From assembly GCA_017457215.1 (NCBI GenBank), contig JAFTHU010000019.1, positions 1-53,753 on the forward strand: a stretch of 53,753 bases of DNA, in the 5' to 3' direction. Below, piece after piece: positions 8,956 through 17,988 of this stretch (the stretch's first letter is position 1; each line of letters begins with the position of its first letter). A program made the position numbers and the translations under genes. The notes beneath the pieces were generated by a model. That model saw only the letters and a program-made list of their open reading frames with translations. It was not told the DNA's origin and ran no database searches. Source of the stretch: Clostridia bacterium (GTDB lineage: Bacteria > Bacillota > Clostridia > Christensenellales > Borkfalkiaceae).

Positions 8956-9969
8956 ATGAAAAAAGTAATGAAAACGATTTGCGCGGTTCTTACCGCCTGC
9001 ACCACCTTATTTGCATTTCCTTCCTGCAAAGACGACGGCGACAAGAATACGTTACATATTTGCGAAGTAACGCATTCTGTTTTTTACGCGCCGTTGTACC
9101 TTGCTGAATCCCTTGGCTATTTTGAAGCGGAAGGTTTAAAAATTGAACTTACGAATGGCGGCGGGGCAGACGCGGTTATGGCGTCCGTCCTTTCAGGGGA
9201 TTCCGATATCGGATTCTGTGGGCCGGAAGCCGCATTATACGTGCTGGTAGGCGGCTCAACGGATACGCCCAAGGTTTTCGGACAATTAACGAAACGCGAC
9301 GGCTCTTTCCTCGTTTCCCGCGTCCCCGAACCTAATTTCCAATGGACGGATTTAAAAGGCAAGGAAATCCTTGCCGGTAGAAAGGGCGGTGTGCCTGCTA
9401 TGACTTTCGAATACGTATTAAACCAAAACGATATGACAGACGGCGTTGATTTGAACTTAAATTACGACGTGGCGTTTAACTTAATGACGAGTGCGTTTGA
9501 AGCGGGAACAGCGGATTATTGCACAATGTTCGACCCCGTTGCCTACGAATACGAAGCGGCGGGCAAAGGTTACGTCGTCGCTTCTGTCGGGGAGGCTTCC
9601 GGCGAAGTCCCTTACACTTGCTTTATGGCAAAAAATTCGTGGATAAATAACAACGAAACGCAGGTAAACGGTTTCTTACGCGCCGTAACAAAAGCGGTAA
9701 AATACGTACAAGAGACCCCCTCGGCTACCGTCGCGCCTTATCTTTGCGAATATTTTGAGGGCGTTTCCGAGACTTCGCTTGCCGCCAGCGTAGAACGTTA
9801 TAAAGCGATTGACGCGTGGAGAACGGAACTCTCTATGACGGAAGATAGCTTTAACCGCTTACAAGACATTATTGAAAATGCAGGCGAATTAACCCGTCGA
9901 GCGCAATTAAACGAACTGGTAATCAATTCATACGCTGAAAGCGTCTATCGGGAAGTTTACGCAAAATAA
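8956..9969 (+). CDS. ABC transporter substrate-binding lipoprotein, NMT1/SsuA type
   Basis: Extracellular binding protein of a small-molecule importer, 337 residues. The signal peptide ends in a PSC lipobox. The mature part opens with VTHSVFYAPLYLAESLGYFE, the hallmark of the NMT1/THI5-like and SsuA/TauA group (uptake of nitrate, sulfonates, taurine or thiamine/riboflavin precursors). The ATG at 8956 is chosen because GGAGA precedes it and the lipoprotein signal begins there; an upstream ATG at 8887 would overlap the promoter. It is first in a three-gene operon with an ATPase and a permease. No TPP, FMN or other riboswitch is visible upstream, so the substrate cannot be named. Confidence 0.9.
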   Translation: MKKVMKTICAVLTACTTLFAFPSCKDDGDKNTLHICEVTHSVFYAPLYLAESLGYFEAEGLKIELTNGGGADAVMASVLSGDSDIGFCGPEAALYVLVGGSTDTPKVFGQLTKRDGSFLVSRVPEPNFQWTDLKGKEILAGRKGGVPAMTFEYVLNQNDMTDGVDLNLNYDVAFNLMTSAFEAGTADYCTMFDPVAYEYEAAGKGYVVASVGEASGEVPYTCFMAKNSWINNNETQVNGFLRAVTKAVKYVQETPSATVAPYLCEYFEGVSETSLAASVERYKAIDAWRTELSMTEDSFNRLQDIIENAGELTRRAQLNELVINSYAESVYREVYAK

Positions 9970-9992
9970 AACACACAGAAGGACTTACGCAA

Positions 9993-10727
9993 ATGAAAGA
10001 AGTTTTACGTTTCGATAACGTTTCGATGCACTATCATAGCAAACAAGGAGAAACCGTCGCGTTAGAAAAGGTAAATTTCTCCGTCGCCGAAGGAGAATTT
10101 GTCGCGATTATAGGCCCGTCAGGCTGCGGAAAAACTACTCTTTTGTCCCTTGCGGCAGGATTGCTTACGCCAACCTACGGTAAGGTGATTTCCGACGGAT
10201 ACTCGTTTGGGTATATGTTGCAAAAAGATGAATTGTTCCCTTGGAGAACGATTGAAAAAAATATTTTTCTGCCTTTGGAAATCAAACGGGCAAACACGTC
10301 GGAAAACCGATCCCGCGCCCTTTCTCTCGCTGAAAAATACGGATTAAAACAATTTTTAAAAAACTACCCCTCCTCCCTTTCAGGTGGAATGCGACAACGC
10401 GCGGCTCTTATCCGCACACTGGCAGTCGACCCCGACGTTTTATTACTCGACGAGCCTTTTTCCGCCTTGGATTATCAAACCAGACTTTCCGTCTGCGATG
10501 ACGTTTATAAAATTATACGCAATGAAAAGAAAACGGCGTTGCTTATCACGCACGACATCAGCGAGGCAATCTCGGTGGCGGATAAAATTTTTGTCCTTTC
10601 CCACCGTCCCGCTAAAATCGTTGCCGAGCACGTTATAGAATTTTCCGAAACAGAGCCTTTAAAACGGCGTGAAAATAAAGAATTTTCCCGTTGGTTCGAA
10701 GTGCTTTGGAAGGAGTTGAACGGATGA
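9993..10727 (+). CDS. ABC transporter ATP-binding protein, SsuB/TauB type
   Basis: Nucleotide-binding subunit that powers the importer, 244 residues. Walker A GPSGCGKTT is at residues 41-49, a Q-loop at YMLQKDELFPW, the signature LSGGMRQR at 129-136, Walker B LLLDEP at 150-155, and the switch histidine follows in LLITHDI. All catalytic residues are intact. It lies 23 bases after the binding-protein gene and its stop overlaps the permease start, indicating translational coupling. The best family match is the nitrate/sulfonate/taurine group; the chemical substrate is not determined by this subunit. Confidence 0.93.
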   Translation: MKEVLRFDNVSMHYHSKQGETVALEKVNFSVAEGEFVAIIGPSGCGKTTLLSLAAGLLTPTYGKVISDGYSFGYMLQKDELFPWRTIEKNIFLPLEIKRANTSENRSRALSLAEKYGLKQFLKNYPSSLSGGMRQRAALIRTLAVDPDVLLLDEPFSALDYQTRLSVCDDVYKIIRNEKKTALLITHDISEAISVADKIFVLSHRPAKIVAEHVIEFSETEPLKRRENKEFSRWFEVLWKELNG

Positions 10728-11527
10728 AAAACGAACTTATTTCCAAAGAACACCTTGCGTATCTTCGGCGGGTACGCGGTAAAAGCGTTGCCGTCAATAT
10801 CGCAAGAATTGCTATTTTATTTCTTTTTCTCACCCTTTGGGAGTTATCTGCTCAAAACGCCTGGATAAACCCCTTTATCACTAGTTCCCCTTCTCGCGTT
10901 TATAAAACGATTGTCGATTTGTATAAAAACGGTTCTCTTTTTCATCACGTGGGAACCACTTTGCGAGAAACTCTGTTGGGATTTGCAATCGCCGTGGTTT
11001 TGGGTTACGTAATTGCCCTCATTCTTTGGTGGAGCGACGCATTGCGGCGCATTACCGAACCTTATTTCGTTGTATTAAATGCTCTGCCAAAAATCGCCCT
11101 CGGTCCACTTATCATCATTTGGTTTGGGACAGGAAACGAGGCAATCGTGTTTATGACCGTCTTAATTGGTTTGATTGTCGCTATTTTAAATATGCTGAAT
11201 GGGTTCATGGCAACGGATAAAAATAAGCTGCTGTTACTGGAATCCATGGGTGCAAATAAACTGCAAATACTTACGAAGCTTGTAATTCCGTCCTCGTTGC
11301 CTAATTTTATATCCATGCTGAAAATCAACGTCGGCATGGCTTGGATTGGCTCTATCATGGGTGAATATATCGTTTCTAAAGCAGGTATCGGGTATTTGAT
11401 TGTATACGGTGGGCAGGTATTTAAATTGGATTTGGTCATGAGCGCCGTCGTCATCTTATGCGTGCTTGCAGCCGCCATGTATGCCGTTGTCGCCCTTATC
11501 GAACGGCTAGTTATTAAAAATAAATAA
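10724..11527 (+). CDS. ABC transporter permease, SsuC/TauC type
   Basis: Membrane subunit of the same importer, 267 residues with about six hydrophobic segments. The EAA-type coupling loop reads LLESMGANKLQILTKLVIPS. The ATG at 10724 overlaps the ATPase stop as ATGA and has GGAG seven bases upstream; an upstream TTG at 10691 has no such support. The protein starts with about 30 cytoplasmic residues before the first membrane helix. It is the last gene of the operon and is followed by a strong hairpin. Confidence 0.92.
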   Translation: MKNELISKEHLAYLRRVRGKSVAVNIARIAILFLFLTLWELSAQNAWINPFITSSPSRVYKTIVDLYKNGSLFHHVGTTLRETLLGFAIAVVLGYVIALILWWSDALRRITEPYFVVLNALPKIALGPLIIIWFGTGNEAIVFMTVLIGLIVAILNMLNGFMATDKNKLLLLESMGANKLQILTKLVIPSSLPNFISMLKINVGMAWIGSIMGEYIVSKAGIGYLIVYGGQVFKLDLVMSAVVILCVLAAAMYAVVALIERLVIKNK

Positions 11528-11537
11528 TTCTTCGCAA

Positions 11538-11568
11538 ACACCTCCCCCCACATAGCGGGGGGAGGTGT
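11538..11568 (+). terminator. Hairpin ending the ABC transporter operon
   Basis: A perfect 12 bp stem, ACACCTCCCCCC with its complement, and a 7-base loop lie 10 bases after the permease stop. Only a short T stretch follows on the plus strand. Confidence 0.7.
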
Positions 11569-11573
11569 TTACA

Positions 11574-11594
11574 CCCACGCTTTATAGGCGTGGG
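11574..11594. repeat. Second inverted repeat between the convergent operons
   Basis: CCCACGC, seven bases, GCGTGGG. On the plus strand it is followed by CGTTTC, so it may be a back-up terminator for the ABC transporter operon. Confidence 0.5.
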
Positions 11595-11608
11595 CGTTTC
11601 TGTATAGC

Positions 11609-11647
11609 AAAAATGCGCCCCAAGGCTAAACCGCCTTGGGGCGCATT
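11609..11647 (-). terminator. Intrinsic terminator after the maltodextrin transporter genes
   Basis: A 15 bp perfect stem (11612-11626 with 11633-11647) with a 6-base loop and a run of five T on the minus strand, just after the malG-like stop. Confidence 0.88.
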
Positions 11648-11651
11648 AATT

Positions 11652-12512
11652 TTATCCTTTCACCGCGCCGCTGGTAACCCCTTCCACATAATATCGTTGC
11701 ATACTCATAAACAACGTAACGATAATAGCACCCACCACGAACGCGCCCGCGCAAAAGGTAGTAAAATTATCGTTAAAACTGTTTTTTTCCGCATTAATCA
11801 TCTTATACAATCCCAGCGAAACCGTATATTTTTCTCTATCGCTAATAATCGTATTTACAAAAATGAAATCGCACCAAGGCGCTATAAACGAAGTGAGCAC
11901 CGTATATACGATAATCGGTTTTGCAAGCGGCAATATGATTTTCGCAAAAATAATCGGTTGACTTGCGCCGTCCAAAATCGCCGCTTCTTCCATCGCTTTG
12001 GGTATGGTATCGAAGAACCCCTTGCATATATAATAGGACAATGCCGCGCTGCCCGAATACACCATAACGAGCGCCAACAACGAGTTCGTCAACCCCATTG
12101 CTTTTAAAATAAAATATACGGCTATCATACTCATAAAACCGGGGAACATTCCCAATACGAGCAAAACGTTCATAATGGGCTTACGCAATTTAAAACGAAG
12201 CCGCGAAAGCGCGTAGCTTACCATCAAAATAAACAAAGTGGTAAGCACGCAAGAAGAAACGGAAACGATAATCGTGTTTCCCAACCATTTTGGAAACATC
12301 GTTTCTTGAAACAATCGCGAAAAATTACCGATTCCTAGCCGAAGATTATCAGGCACGAGGGTATTGATAATCCCCGTTGTCGGGGTAACGCGAAACGCTG
12401 TATATATTAAATATACAATGGGCAACACCCACAGCACGCCAAGCGTTGCAAGAAGCGCGTATACAAGCGTATTGGATACGCCACGTCTGAATTTTGCCGA
12501 ACTCTTTTTCAT
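11652..12512 (-). CDS. malG: Maltodextrin-type ABC transporter permease, MalG family
   Basis: Inner-membrane permease of a carbohydrate importer, 286 residues with six predicted membrane helices. The cytoplasmic coupling motif EEAAILDGASQPIIF is in the usual place, and the C-terminus (YYVEGVTSGAVKG) is typical of MalG. Its ATG overlaps the stop of the MalF-like gene by four bases. The cluster has binding protein, MalF and MalG but no ATPase; in many Bacillota a shared MsmK/UgpC-type ATPase encoded elsewhere energises several such importers. Assignment to maltodextrin rather than another oligosaccharide rests on the long MalF and the nearby malQ. Confidence 0.88.
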   Translation of the reverse strand: MKKSSAKFRRGVSNTLVYALLATLGVLWVLPIVYLIYTAFRVTPTTGIINTLVPDNLRLGIGNFSRLFQETMFPKWLGNTIIVSVSSCVLTTLFILMVSYALSRLRFKLRKPIMNVLLVLGMFPGFMSMIAVYFILKAMGLTNSLLALVMVYSGSAALSYYICKGFFDTIPKAMEEAAILDGASQPIIFAKIILPLAKPIIVYTVLTSFIAPWCDFIFVNTIISDREKYTVSLGLYKMINAEKNSFNDNFTTFCAGAFVVGAIIVTLFMSMQRYYVEGVTSGAVKG

Positions 12513-13915
12513 TGAAAAGCCCCCTCGTTCTTCGCCGCCGACGTTCGGTTAAAAGTAATCAGTGAAAGCACAGCGCTTATCACGAAAATAACGATACCGA
12601 TAACCGACGCGACGTTATATTTCGGATTTTGATCAGTTGTCAAGCGATAGAGCCACGTAACCAAAAGGTCGGTGGATTGCGCTTGCGTACCGCCTCCATA
12701 ATGCAAATTATCTACCGGGCCGCCCCCCGTCAATAGCCAAATCACGTTAAAATTGTTGATATTCCCGACAAATTGGGTGATTAAATAAGGCGTAGTAATA
12801 TGCAACATATACGGCAACGTAATGTGCATAAATATTCGAACAGAATTCGCCCCGTCTATTTTTGCTGCTTCGTAATAATCCACTGGAATATTCATTAATA
12901 TACCCGAACACATCAGCAGTGTATAAGGTACGCCTATCCAAATATTGACGAGAATAATCATTACCCGCGGCAATAAGGACAAATGACGGCTATCCGTCAG
13001 CCATAAAATATTCGTCCCCAACAACTTATTAAGGATTCCGTCCCCGTCTAATATTTTCTGCATTAGCAATAGCGTTACAAATTGCGGAATGGCAATGGCA
13101 ATAACAAACAACGTGCGCCAAAGCATCTTGATTCGTATTCCTTTTTTGTGAATGAGCATAGCGATTATCAAGCCCAAAAAATAGTTCGTAAACGTTGCAA
13201 AAAACGCCCAAACAAACGTCCATACCAGCACCCGTAAAAAGACAAAAGCGAAACCGCTTGTACCGCCAGAAAGCGAGAATAGCGTTCTAAAATTTGCAAA
13301 ACCGACCCAATCGAAAAGCTTTCCCGGCGGCATATGCGCGTAGTTGTAATTGGTAAAAGCAATCAACACCATGAAAACGAGCGGCATTACCGTAAATATC
13401 AACAAGCCCACAAAAGGCAACGCCAAAAGCGGCGCATAAAACCGTTCGTTTAATAACAACCGAACGTCTTCGCGAAAGCTTTTCACCTGTTCGCCCTTTC
13501 GTATCCGCACGTCGTTTTCATAACTGCCTTTGACGTTCAACGACCAGAGCCAAATAAATAGCAATGCAATTACGATACTCATTACGCCGTAAAGCAATAT
13601 TAAAAAGCTGTTGTCCCCTCTTACTTTTTCAAAAATTTGCAGTTGCTCGTTCCAGCGTTCTCCCGCAAGCTGCCGCCCCAAGTCGCCCGAGAATAAATGC
13701 GCAATATATTTACCGCCGAAAAAAATTATATACAATATAAACGCTGTTTCCGTCAGCATATATAACAAACCTTTCGCAATTTGTCCGCGCGCAATTTGTC
13801 CAAATCCCATAAACGGAAAGGAAAGACGAGTATACGCCGTTCCGTCCTTAAACGCATAAAACGTTTGCGGTAATCCTTTTCTCTTTTTTATCGTTTTTTC
13901 CGTCCGTTCTCCCAC
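12509..13915 (-). CDS. malF: Maltodextrin-type ABC transporter permease, MalF/MalC family
   Basis: Second membrane subunit, 468 residues, longer than the roughly 290 of most sugar permeases. The extra N-terminal part contains two membrane helices (around FILYIIFFGG and LLYGVMSIVIALLFIWLW) and a cytoplasmic linker, as in Gram-positive MalC/MdxF proteins. The coupling loop reads EAAKIDGANSVRIFMHITLP. It starts with ATG after a GGGAGG-type site, 23 bases downstream of the binding-protein stop. The pairing with malG is supported by the four-base overlap. Confidence 0.88.
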   Translation of the reverse strand: MGERTEKTIKKRKGLPQTFYAFKDGTAYTRLSFPFMGFGQIARGQIAKGLLYMLTETAFILYIIFFGGKYIAHLFSGDLGRQLAGERWNEQLQIFEKVRGDNSFLILLYGVMSIVIALLFIWLWSLNVKGSYENDVRIRKGEQVKSFREDVRLLLNERFYAPLLALPFVGLLIFTVMPLVFMVLIAFTNYNYAHMPPGKLFDWVGFANFRTLFSLSGGTSGFAFVFLRVLVWTFVWAFFATFTNYFLGLIIAMLIHKKGIRIKMLWRTLFVIAIAIPQFVTLLLMQKILDGDGILNKLLGTNILWLTDSRHLSLLPRVMIILVNIWIGVPYTLLMCSGILMNIPVDYYEAAKIDGANSVRIFMHITLPYMLHITTPYLITQFVGNINNFNVIWLLTGGGPVDNLHYGGGTQAQSTDLLVTWLYRLTTDQNPKYNVASVIGIVIFVISAVLSLITFNRTSAAKNEGAFQ

Positions 13916-13938
13916 GTTCTTCCCTCCCCGTTTTGCGC

Positions 13939-15222
13939 TTACATTATTTCCTTTTCTTCATTTTGTCCTTTGGCGGTGGTTTTTTCAATTGCGGTTACGC
14001 ATGCGTTTAACTGCGCCGTCAACTGAAAACTGCCGCTTTGCGCGCCCGTTACCATCGCAGACCCTAACCCCTCCATGGGAACCCACAGCGTAGAGGGCAC
14101 ATCTTTTTGAATTTTACTGTGCTGCAGTTGCTGCGTAATCGCTCGCGCACAAATATCCGATTGCACTTTTTCATCCGCACGCGCTTGCACGTCTGTCGGC
14201 ACAAAGCCGCGCGCCTCGAAATGCTTGATTTGATTTTCTCTATTGGTGTAATACTCCGCAAAATCCATCGCTGCCGTCTTATTTTTGGAATAATTATTTA
14301 CCCCCATCAACTTGTAGCCCGCAAAGGAAATCAACTGTACCTGCTCTTCTCCTGCAAGCCCTTTATCAAACGTATAGGTGGGCAATTTCGCAGCCGCAAA
14401 ATTTTCACCTAACGCACTCTCGATGGCAGTTTTATTCCATATCCCAGAAACCGCCGCCACAATCGAACCGTCGTGGAAGCCCGCCGTAATCTTCGAATCA
14501 TTCGCGTCTGCTTTTACTCGGGTATCTTTTGCGTAGTTCCACATTGCCTGCGTTACTTTTACCCCCGTATCGTTGTTAAAATCGCAGTCGATATGCGTTT
14601 CCGCAAGATTTTCGTTATACGTTACCGTATACCCCAAATCTTTGCCAAAAAAGAACGCCGTAGAATACCAACCGTCCGTCATCGGAAAAGCAAATTGCTT
14701 ACTTTTACTGCATTTAGACAAAATCCCATCCAAGCTTGCAACGTCCGTTTCCGTCAAAACCGCTTTGTTGTAGTACAAAAAGAAAGTATTATCGGTATAC
14801 GGCATACCGTATACACGTTTTTCCCCGTTTATCGTTACCGTTGCCGAATCCATCGAATCATCCGAGTTCGCTTCTTTCACCCGTTCCAAACGCTCCCCTG
14901 CTATTCGCGTCAGCGCGTCGCCATTGATAAGCTTTGGTAACTGGTCGTTTGGGCAAGAAAAAACGTCAGCGGCATTTTCCACGTCGTTCAAAACCCGCGT
15001 CGCCATATCGTTTTCGCCTTGAATGTCGATTACGATTCGATAATCTTTATCCGAATGTAAATTTTTAAAATCTTCCGCTACCTGCGCCGCAAACGCCCTA
15101 TCCGCTTCTGAAACCCAAACGGTGATTTTCGAGCCGCCGTTCTCTTCTTTTTTGCAAGCTATCAACCCAAAACCTGCAAGAACGGACAAAGAGCCACAAA
15201 CTATTTTTTTTATTTTACGCAT
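13939..15222 (-). CDS. malE: Maltodextrin-type sugar-binding lipoprotein
   Basis: Extracellular solute-binding protein family 1, 427 residues. The signal peptide ends in the lipobox IACKK. The segments KITVWVSEAD, the hinge VYGMPYTDNTFFLYYNK and GFVPTDVQA resemble Gram-positive maltose/maltodextrin-binding lipoproteins. The start has a GGAGG site close upstream. It is the first gene of a three-gene set (binding protein, MalF, MalG). The exact sugar is an inference from gene context; cyclodextrins or other alpha-glucans are possible. Confidence 0.85.
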   Translation of the reverse strand: MRKIKKIVCGSLSVLAGFGLIACKKEENGGSKITVWVSEADRAFAAQVAEDFKNLHSDKDYRIVIDIQGENDMATRVLNDVENAADVFSCPNDQLPKLINGDALTRIAGERLERVKEANSDDSMDSATVTINGEKRVYGMPYTDNTFFLYYNKAVLTETDVASLDGILSKCSKSKQFAFPMTDGWYSTAFFFGKDLGYTVTYNENLAETHIDCDFNNDTGVKVTQAMWNYAKDTRVKADANDSKITAGFHDGSIVAAVSGIWNKTAIESALGENFAAAKLPTYTFDKGLAGEEQVQLISFAGYKLMGVNNYSKNKTAAMDFAEYYTNRENQIKHFEARGFVPTDVQARADEKVQSDICARAITQQLQHSKIQKDVPSTLWVPMEGLGSAMVTGAQSGSFQLTAQLNACVTAIEKTTAKGQNEEKEIM

Positions 15223-15285
15223 TATTATCCTCCTTTCTTTCTTTTAGTTTTTCTTTTCCCAGCTCTTTTTATACACTTTTTTAAG

Positions 15286-15318
15286 CAAAAAAATCCCCCT
15301 CGTGAGCACGAAGGAGAT
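15286..15318 (-). terminator. Intrinsic terminator between malQ and the sugar transporter genes
   Basis: A long stem (15293-15304 with 15307-15318 in DNA terms, several G-U pairs in the RNA, tip opened to a small loop) followed by seven T on the minus strand. It ends the malQ transcript before the binding-protein gene. Confidence 0.8.
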
Positions 15319-15339
15319 TTTCTTCTTTTTATTATGAAA

Positions 15340-16851
15340 TTATCGGTTGTACTCTTTTGCAAGAGCTTTTAACCAAGCAGCTTTTCTCTGCCCGAAATCA
15401 CTGTAAACAAATCGGAACGTCCAATTTCGATTGCTGACCGTAGACGGTGCGTTTAAGCGCGCTTCTTCTCCCAAGCAAAGCAAATCGTGCATAGGAACAA
15501 TCACCTGTTCCGCCTTGGAAGCGAACAACAGCTCGATTACGCTGCGACATTCGTCTTCCACCGTTTCCGTTAAATAGGGAACGTCCAGATTCAAACATTC
15601 CGACTCGAACACTTTTTCAAAGGCTTTGCGCTCTGCTGCGCCCATTTTTTCTATGAACGAGCGCAACGTTTCGTTATCGTGCGTGCCCGTATACGCAACG
15701 CAATTCCCGTCCTTAAAGTTAGAGGGTAAATATTCATTTTCGGGGTCGCCGTTGAATGCAAATTCAAAAACTTTCATCCCCGGATATCCAGTATCTTCCA
15801 TCAATTTGTAAACGCCTTCGTCCAAGCACCCCAAATCCTCGGCAACGACGGAAAAATCCTCAAAGCCTTCGAATAGTTCCGCTTTCGGACCGTCCAGCCA
15901 TTCGCCCTCTTTAGCCGATTCGGCATTTGCGGGAATCACGTAAAAACGGTCAAACGCCCGAAAATGGTCGATACGCACAATGTCAAAAAGCTGAAACGCA
16001 TATGCAATCCGCGCACGCCACCAAGAATACCCGTCCTTTTTCATTTTTTCCCAATCGTAAACGGGATTTCCCCAAAGCTGCCCCTCTTCGGAAAAAGCGT
16101 CCGGCGGCACGCCCGCACGCAAAGAAATATTCCCTGCGCCGTCCAACATAAACAAGTCTTTTCTGTATTTCCAAGTTTCCACACTATCCGAAGCAACGTA
16201 TATGGGCATATCCCCCATAATTTTAATTCCTTTTTCCGTTGCATAAGATTTCAACGCGTTCCATTGTTTGAGGAAAATATATTGGGTAAATTGCCAAAAT
16301 TCTATATCCGCTTTATTTTCTGCCATATAAGTTTGTAAAGCACTTTCCTCCGCGCTACGGTACGGTTCTACCCAACCCGTCCAAGGCGCATAAGAAAATT
16401 TGGTTTTTAAGGACATAAACAAAGCGTAATCGGCGTATTTCCCTTCCGTTAAAAAGGTTTTCCAAGAAACAGAGTTCTTGTCGAAATTTTCAAACGCCTT
16501 GCGCAATACGGAAATTTTACAATCAAATTGTTTTCCGTAATCCACGCGGCGCTCTTCCGCACACCAATCCACCGTTTTATAATCCCGTTCTTCCAACAAC
16601 CCCTCTTTCACCAGTAAAGCAAAATCGATAAAATAAGGATTTACAGCGTCGGACGCACACGATTGATAGGGACTGTCCCCATACCCCGTAGGAAGAAGCG
16701 GCAACACTTGCCAAATCTTCATCCCCGCCGTATAAAGCCAATCGACAAAGGCGTACGCCCCTGCGCCCAACGTCCCGATACCGCAATCAGAGGGCAACGA
16801 CGATACCGGCATTAAAACACCCGCTTTTCGCTCTTTTTGATTTTTTTGCAT
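15340..16851 (-). CDS. malQ: 4-alpha-glucanotransferase (amylomaltase)
   Basis: Cytoplasmic GH77 enzyme that transfers maltodextrin segments between chains, releasing glucose for glycolysis; about 503 residues, the usual size. Motifs include PVSSLPSDCGIGTLG at the start, the region around VRIDHFRAFDRFY with the nucleophile aspartate, EDLG with the acid/base glutamate, and YTGTHDNET. The ATG at 16851 is preferred because an AGAGTGA site precedes it; an in-frame ATG at 16869 would add six residues. It lies downstream of the M50-like gene with a 63-base gap and is cut off from the transporter genes by a terminator, so it may be transcribed with the sporulation-type cluster. Confidence 0.95.
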   Translation of the reverse strand: MQKNQKERKAGVLMPVSSLPSDCGIGTLGAGAYAFVDWLYTAGMKIWQVLPLLPTGYGDSPYQSCASDAVNPYFIDFALLVKEGLLEERDYKTVDWCAEERRVDYGKQFDCKISVLRKAFENFDKNSVSWKTFLTEGKYADYALFMSLKTKFSYAPWTGWVEPYRSAEESALQTYMAENKADIEFWQFTQYIFLKQWNALKSYATEKGIKIMGDMPIYVASDSVETWKYRKDLFMLDGAGNISLRAGVPPDAFSEEGQLWGNPVYDWEKMKKDGYSWWRARIAYAFQLFDIVRIDHFRAFDRFYVIPANAESAKEGEWLDGPKAELFEGFEDFSVVAEDLGCLDEGVYKLMEDTGYPGMKVFEFAFNGDPENEYLPSNFKDGNCVAYTGTHDNETLRSFIEKMGAAERKAFEKVFESECLNLDVPYLTETVEDECRSVIELLFASKAEQVIVPMHDLLCLGEEARLNAPSTVSNRNWTFRFVYSDFGQRKAAWLKALAKEYNR

Positions 16852-16914
16852 ATTCACTCTCTTTTTCATAGCTTACAGCCGTTTTATCTTCAGTTTTTCC
16901 CTTTTGAAATTCTT

Positions 16915-17979
16915 TTATTCTTCTATCAAGCGCGAAAATATAATGCGTTCCGATTTCGCTACCCCGCGGGGATATTCCCGTTCGATAGCGGCAAGACCTT
17001 TTTCTTTTAACAATGCAACACCTTCTGCATTTCCTACTGCAATAGAATACGCCAATAAGGCTCTTATCGATTTTGCGGAATCTTCTTGCAACACATCTTT
17101 GCAAATCTGTGCGCTTGCTTCCGCATTTGCCAAATCCCCATTAATAGCGTGCATATATGCCAATTCTACCGCAATTTGCTTAATTTCTGCGTCGGAAAGA
17201 TAAGCTTGAGAGACCGCAAGGCGATTTAAACAATCCGACGCTCGCTCCATTTCCCCTTTTTCCAAATGGTAACGGTAGCGCAGATCCATCATCACTGCAT
17301 AAAGCGGCTCATCCTCTGGGAGAATCGGCACGTCGTAATACAAGCGTTCCTCTATCTCCGAAAAGCTTTTTCCTTCGTATAATCCGCCCTGTATTTCCAT
17401 CGCTGCCAACATCGTTTTTTCGGCAGGTTGTTCCTTTTTTATACCGTAATATACAAGTGCATCCGTTTTTCCGCCCGCATATTCTAACGGTATTACGTTT
17501 AATAAAAACAAATACGCGCTGTACGGAATTGCCCCCCAAAACGCCCAAATCGGTTTATCAAAACACGAAAAAAAGATTCCGCCCATCAAAATCAAAAGCA
17601 AAAATACTCCGCTAAAAATCAAACCGCCTATCGTATATTTTGCCGCACGATTTTGCATATTTCCTGCATATTTCGGCATTACTTGCGTAACGTCCGGCGA
17701 AAAGGGCGACGCGAAACGTATTCGGGCTTTGCCTTGCTCCCGTACGAACTTAAAACAAAAGCATTTTACAAACACAAATTCCATTCCCGCTCGTTTTGCC
17801 GCAAAGACGTGTCCAAGCTCATGTATGATAGGAGCAAGCACAAAACTTAAAGCCATACCTGCCACACACCAAACCAAATCGAGAATCCTATCCCATGCAA
17901 GAAAAAAGACGCAAACAAGCCCTGCCAATAACAACAGCGTTAAAATCAACGAATATATTGTAGCGAATTTTCTTTTCAT
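16915..17979 (-). CDS. M50-like (site-2 protease family) membrane metallopeptidase
   Basis: A 354-residue membrane protein with a zinc motif HELGH at residues 53-57, inside or next to the second hydrophobic segment, and a second segment NVIPLEYAGGKTDAL (161-175) that fits the family NxxP...D pattern supplying the third zinc ligand (Asp173). Two more hydrophobic segments lie around 118-140 and 148-163. The last 170 residues are soluble and helical and resemble no domain I can name, with a repeat-like helical character. The usual family glycine-rich motif and PDZ domain are absent. It lies nine bases after ppx. Substrate unknown; a role in regulated membrane proteolysis is an inference. Confidence 0.75.
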   Translation of the reverse strand: MKRKFATIYSLILTLLLLAGLVCVFFLAWDRILDLVWCVAGMALSFVLAPIIHELGHVFAAKRAGMEFVFVKCFCFKFVREQGKARIRFASPFSPDVTQVMPKYAGNMQNRAAKYTIGGLIFSGVFLLLILMGGIFFSCFDKPIWAFWGAIPYSAYLFLLNVIPLEYAGGKTDALVYYGIKKEQPAEKTMLAAMEIQGGLYEGKSFSEIEERLYYDVPILPEDEPLYAVMMDLRYRYHLEKGEMERASDCLNRLAVSQAYLSDAEIKQIAVELAYMHAINGDLANAEASAQICKDVLQEDSAKSIRALLAYSIAVGNAEGVALLKEKGLAAIEREYPRGVAKSERIIFSRLIEE

Positions 17980-17988
17980 TTTCCCCTC

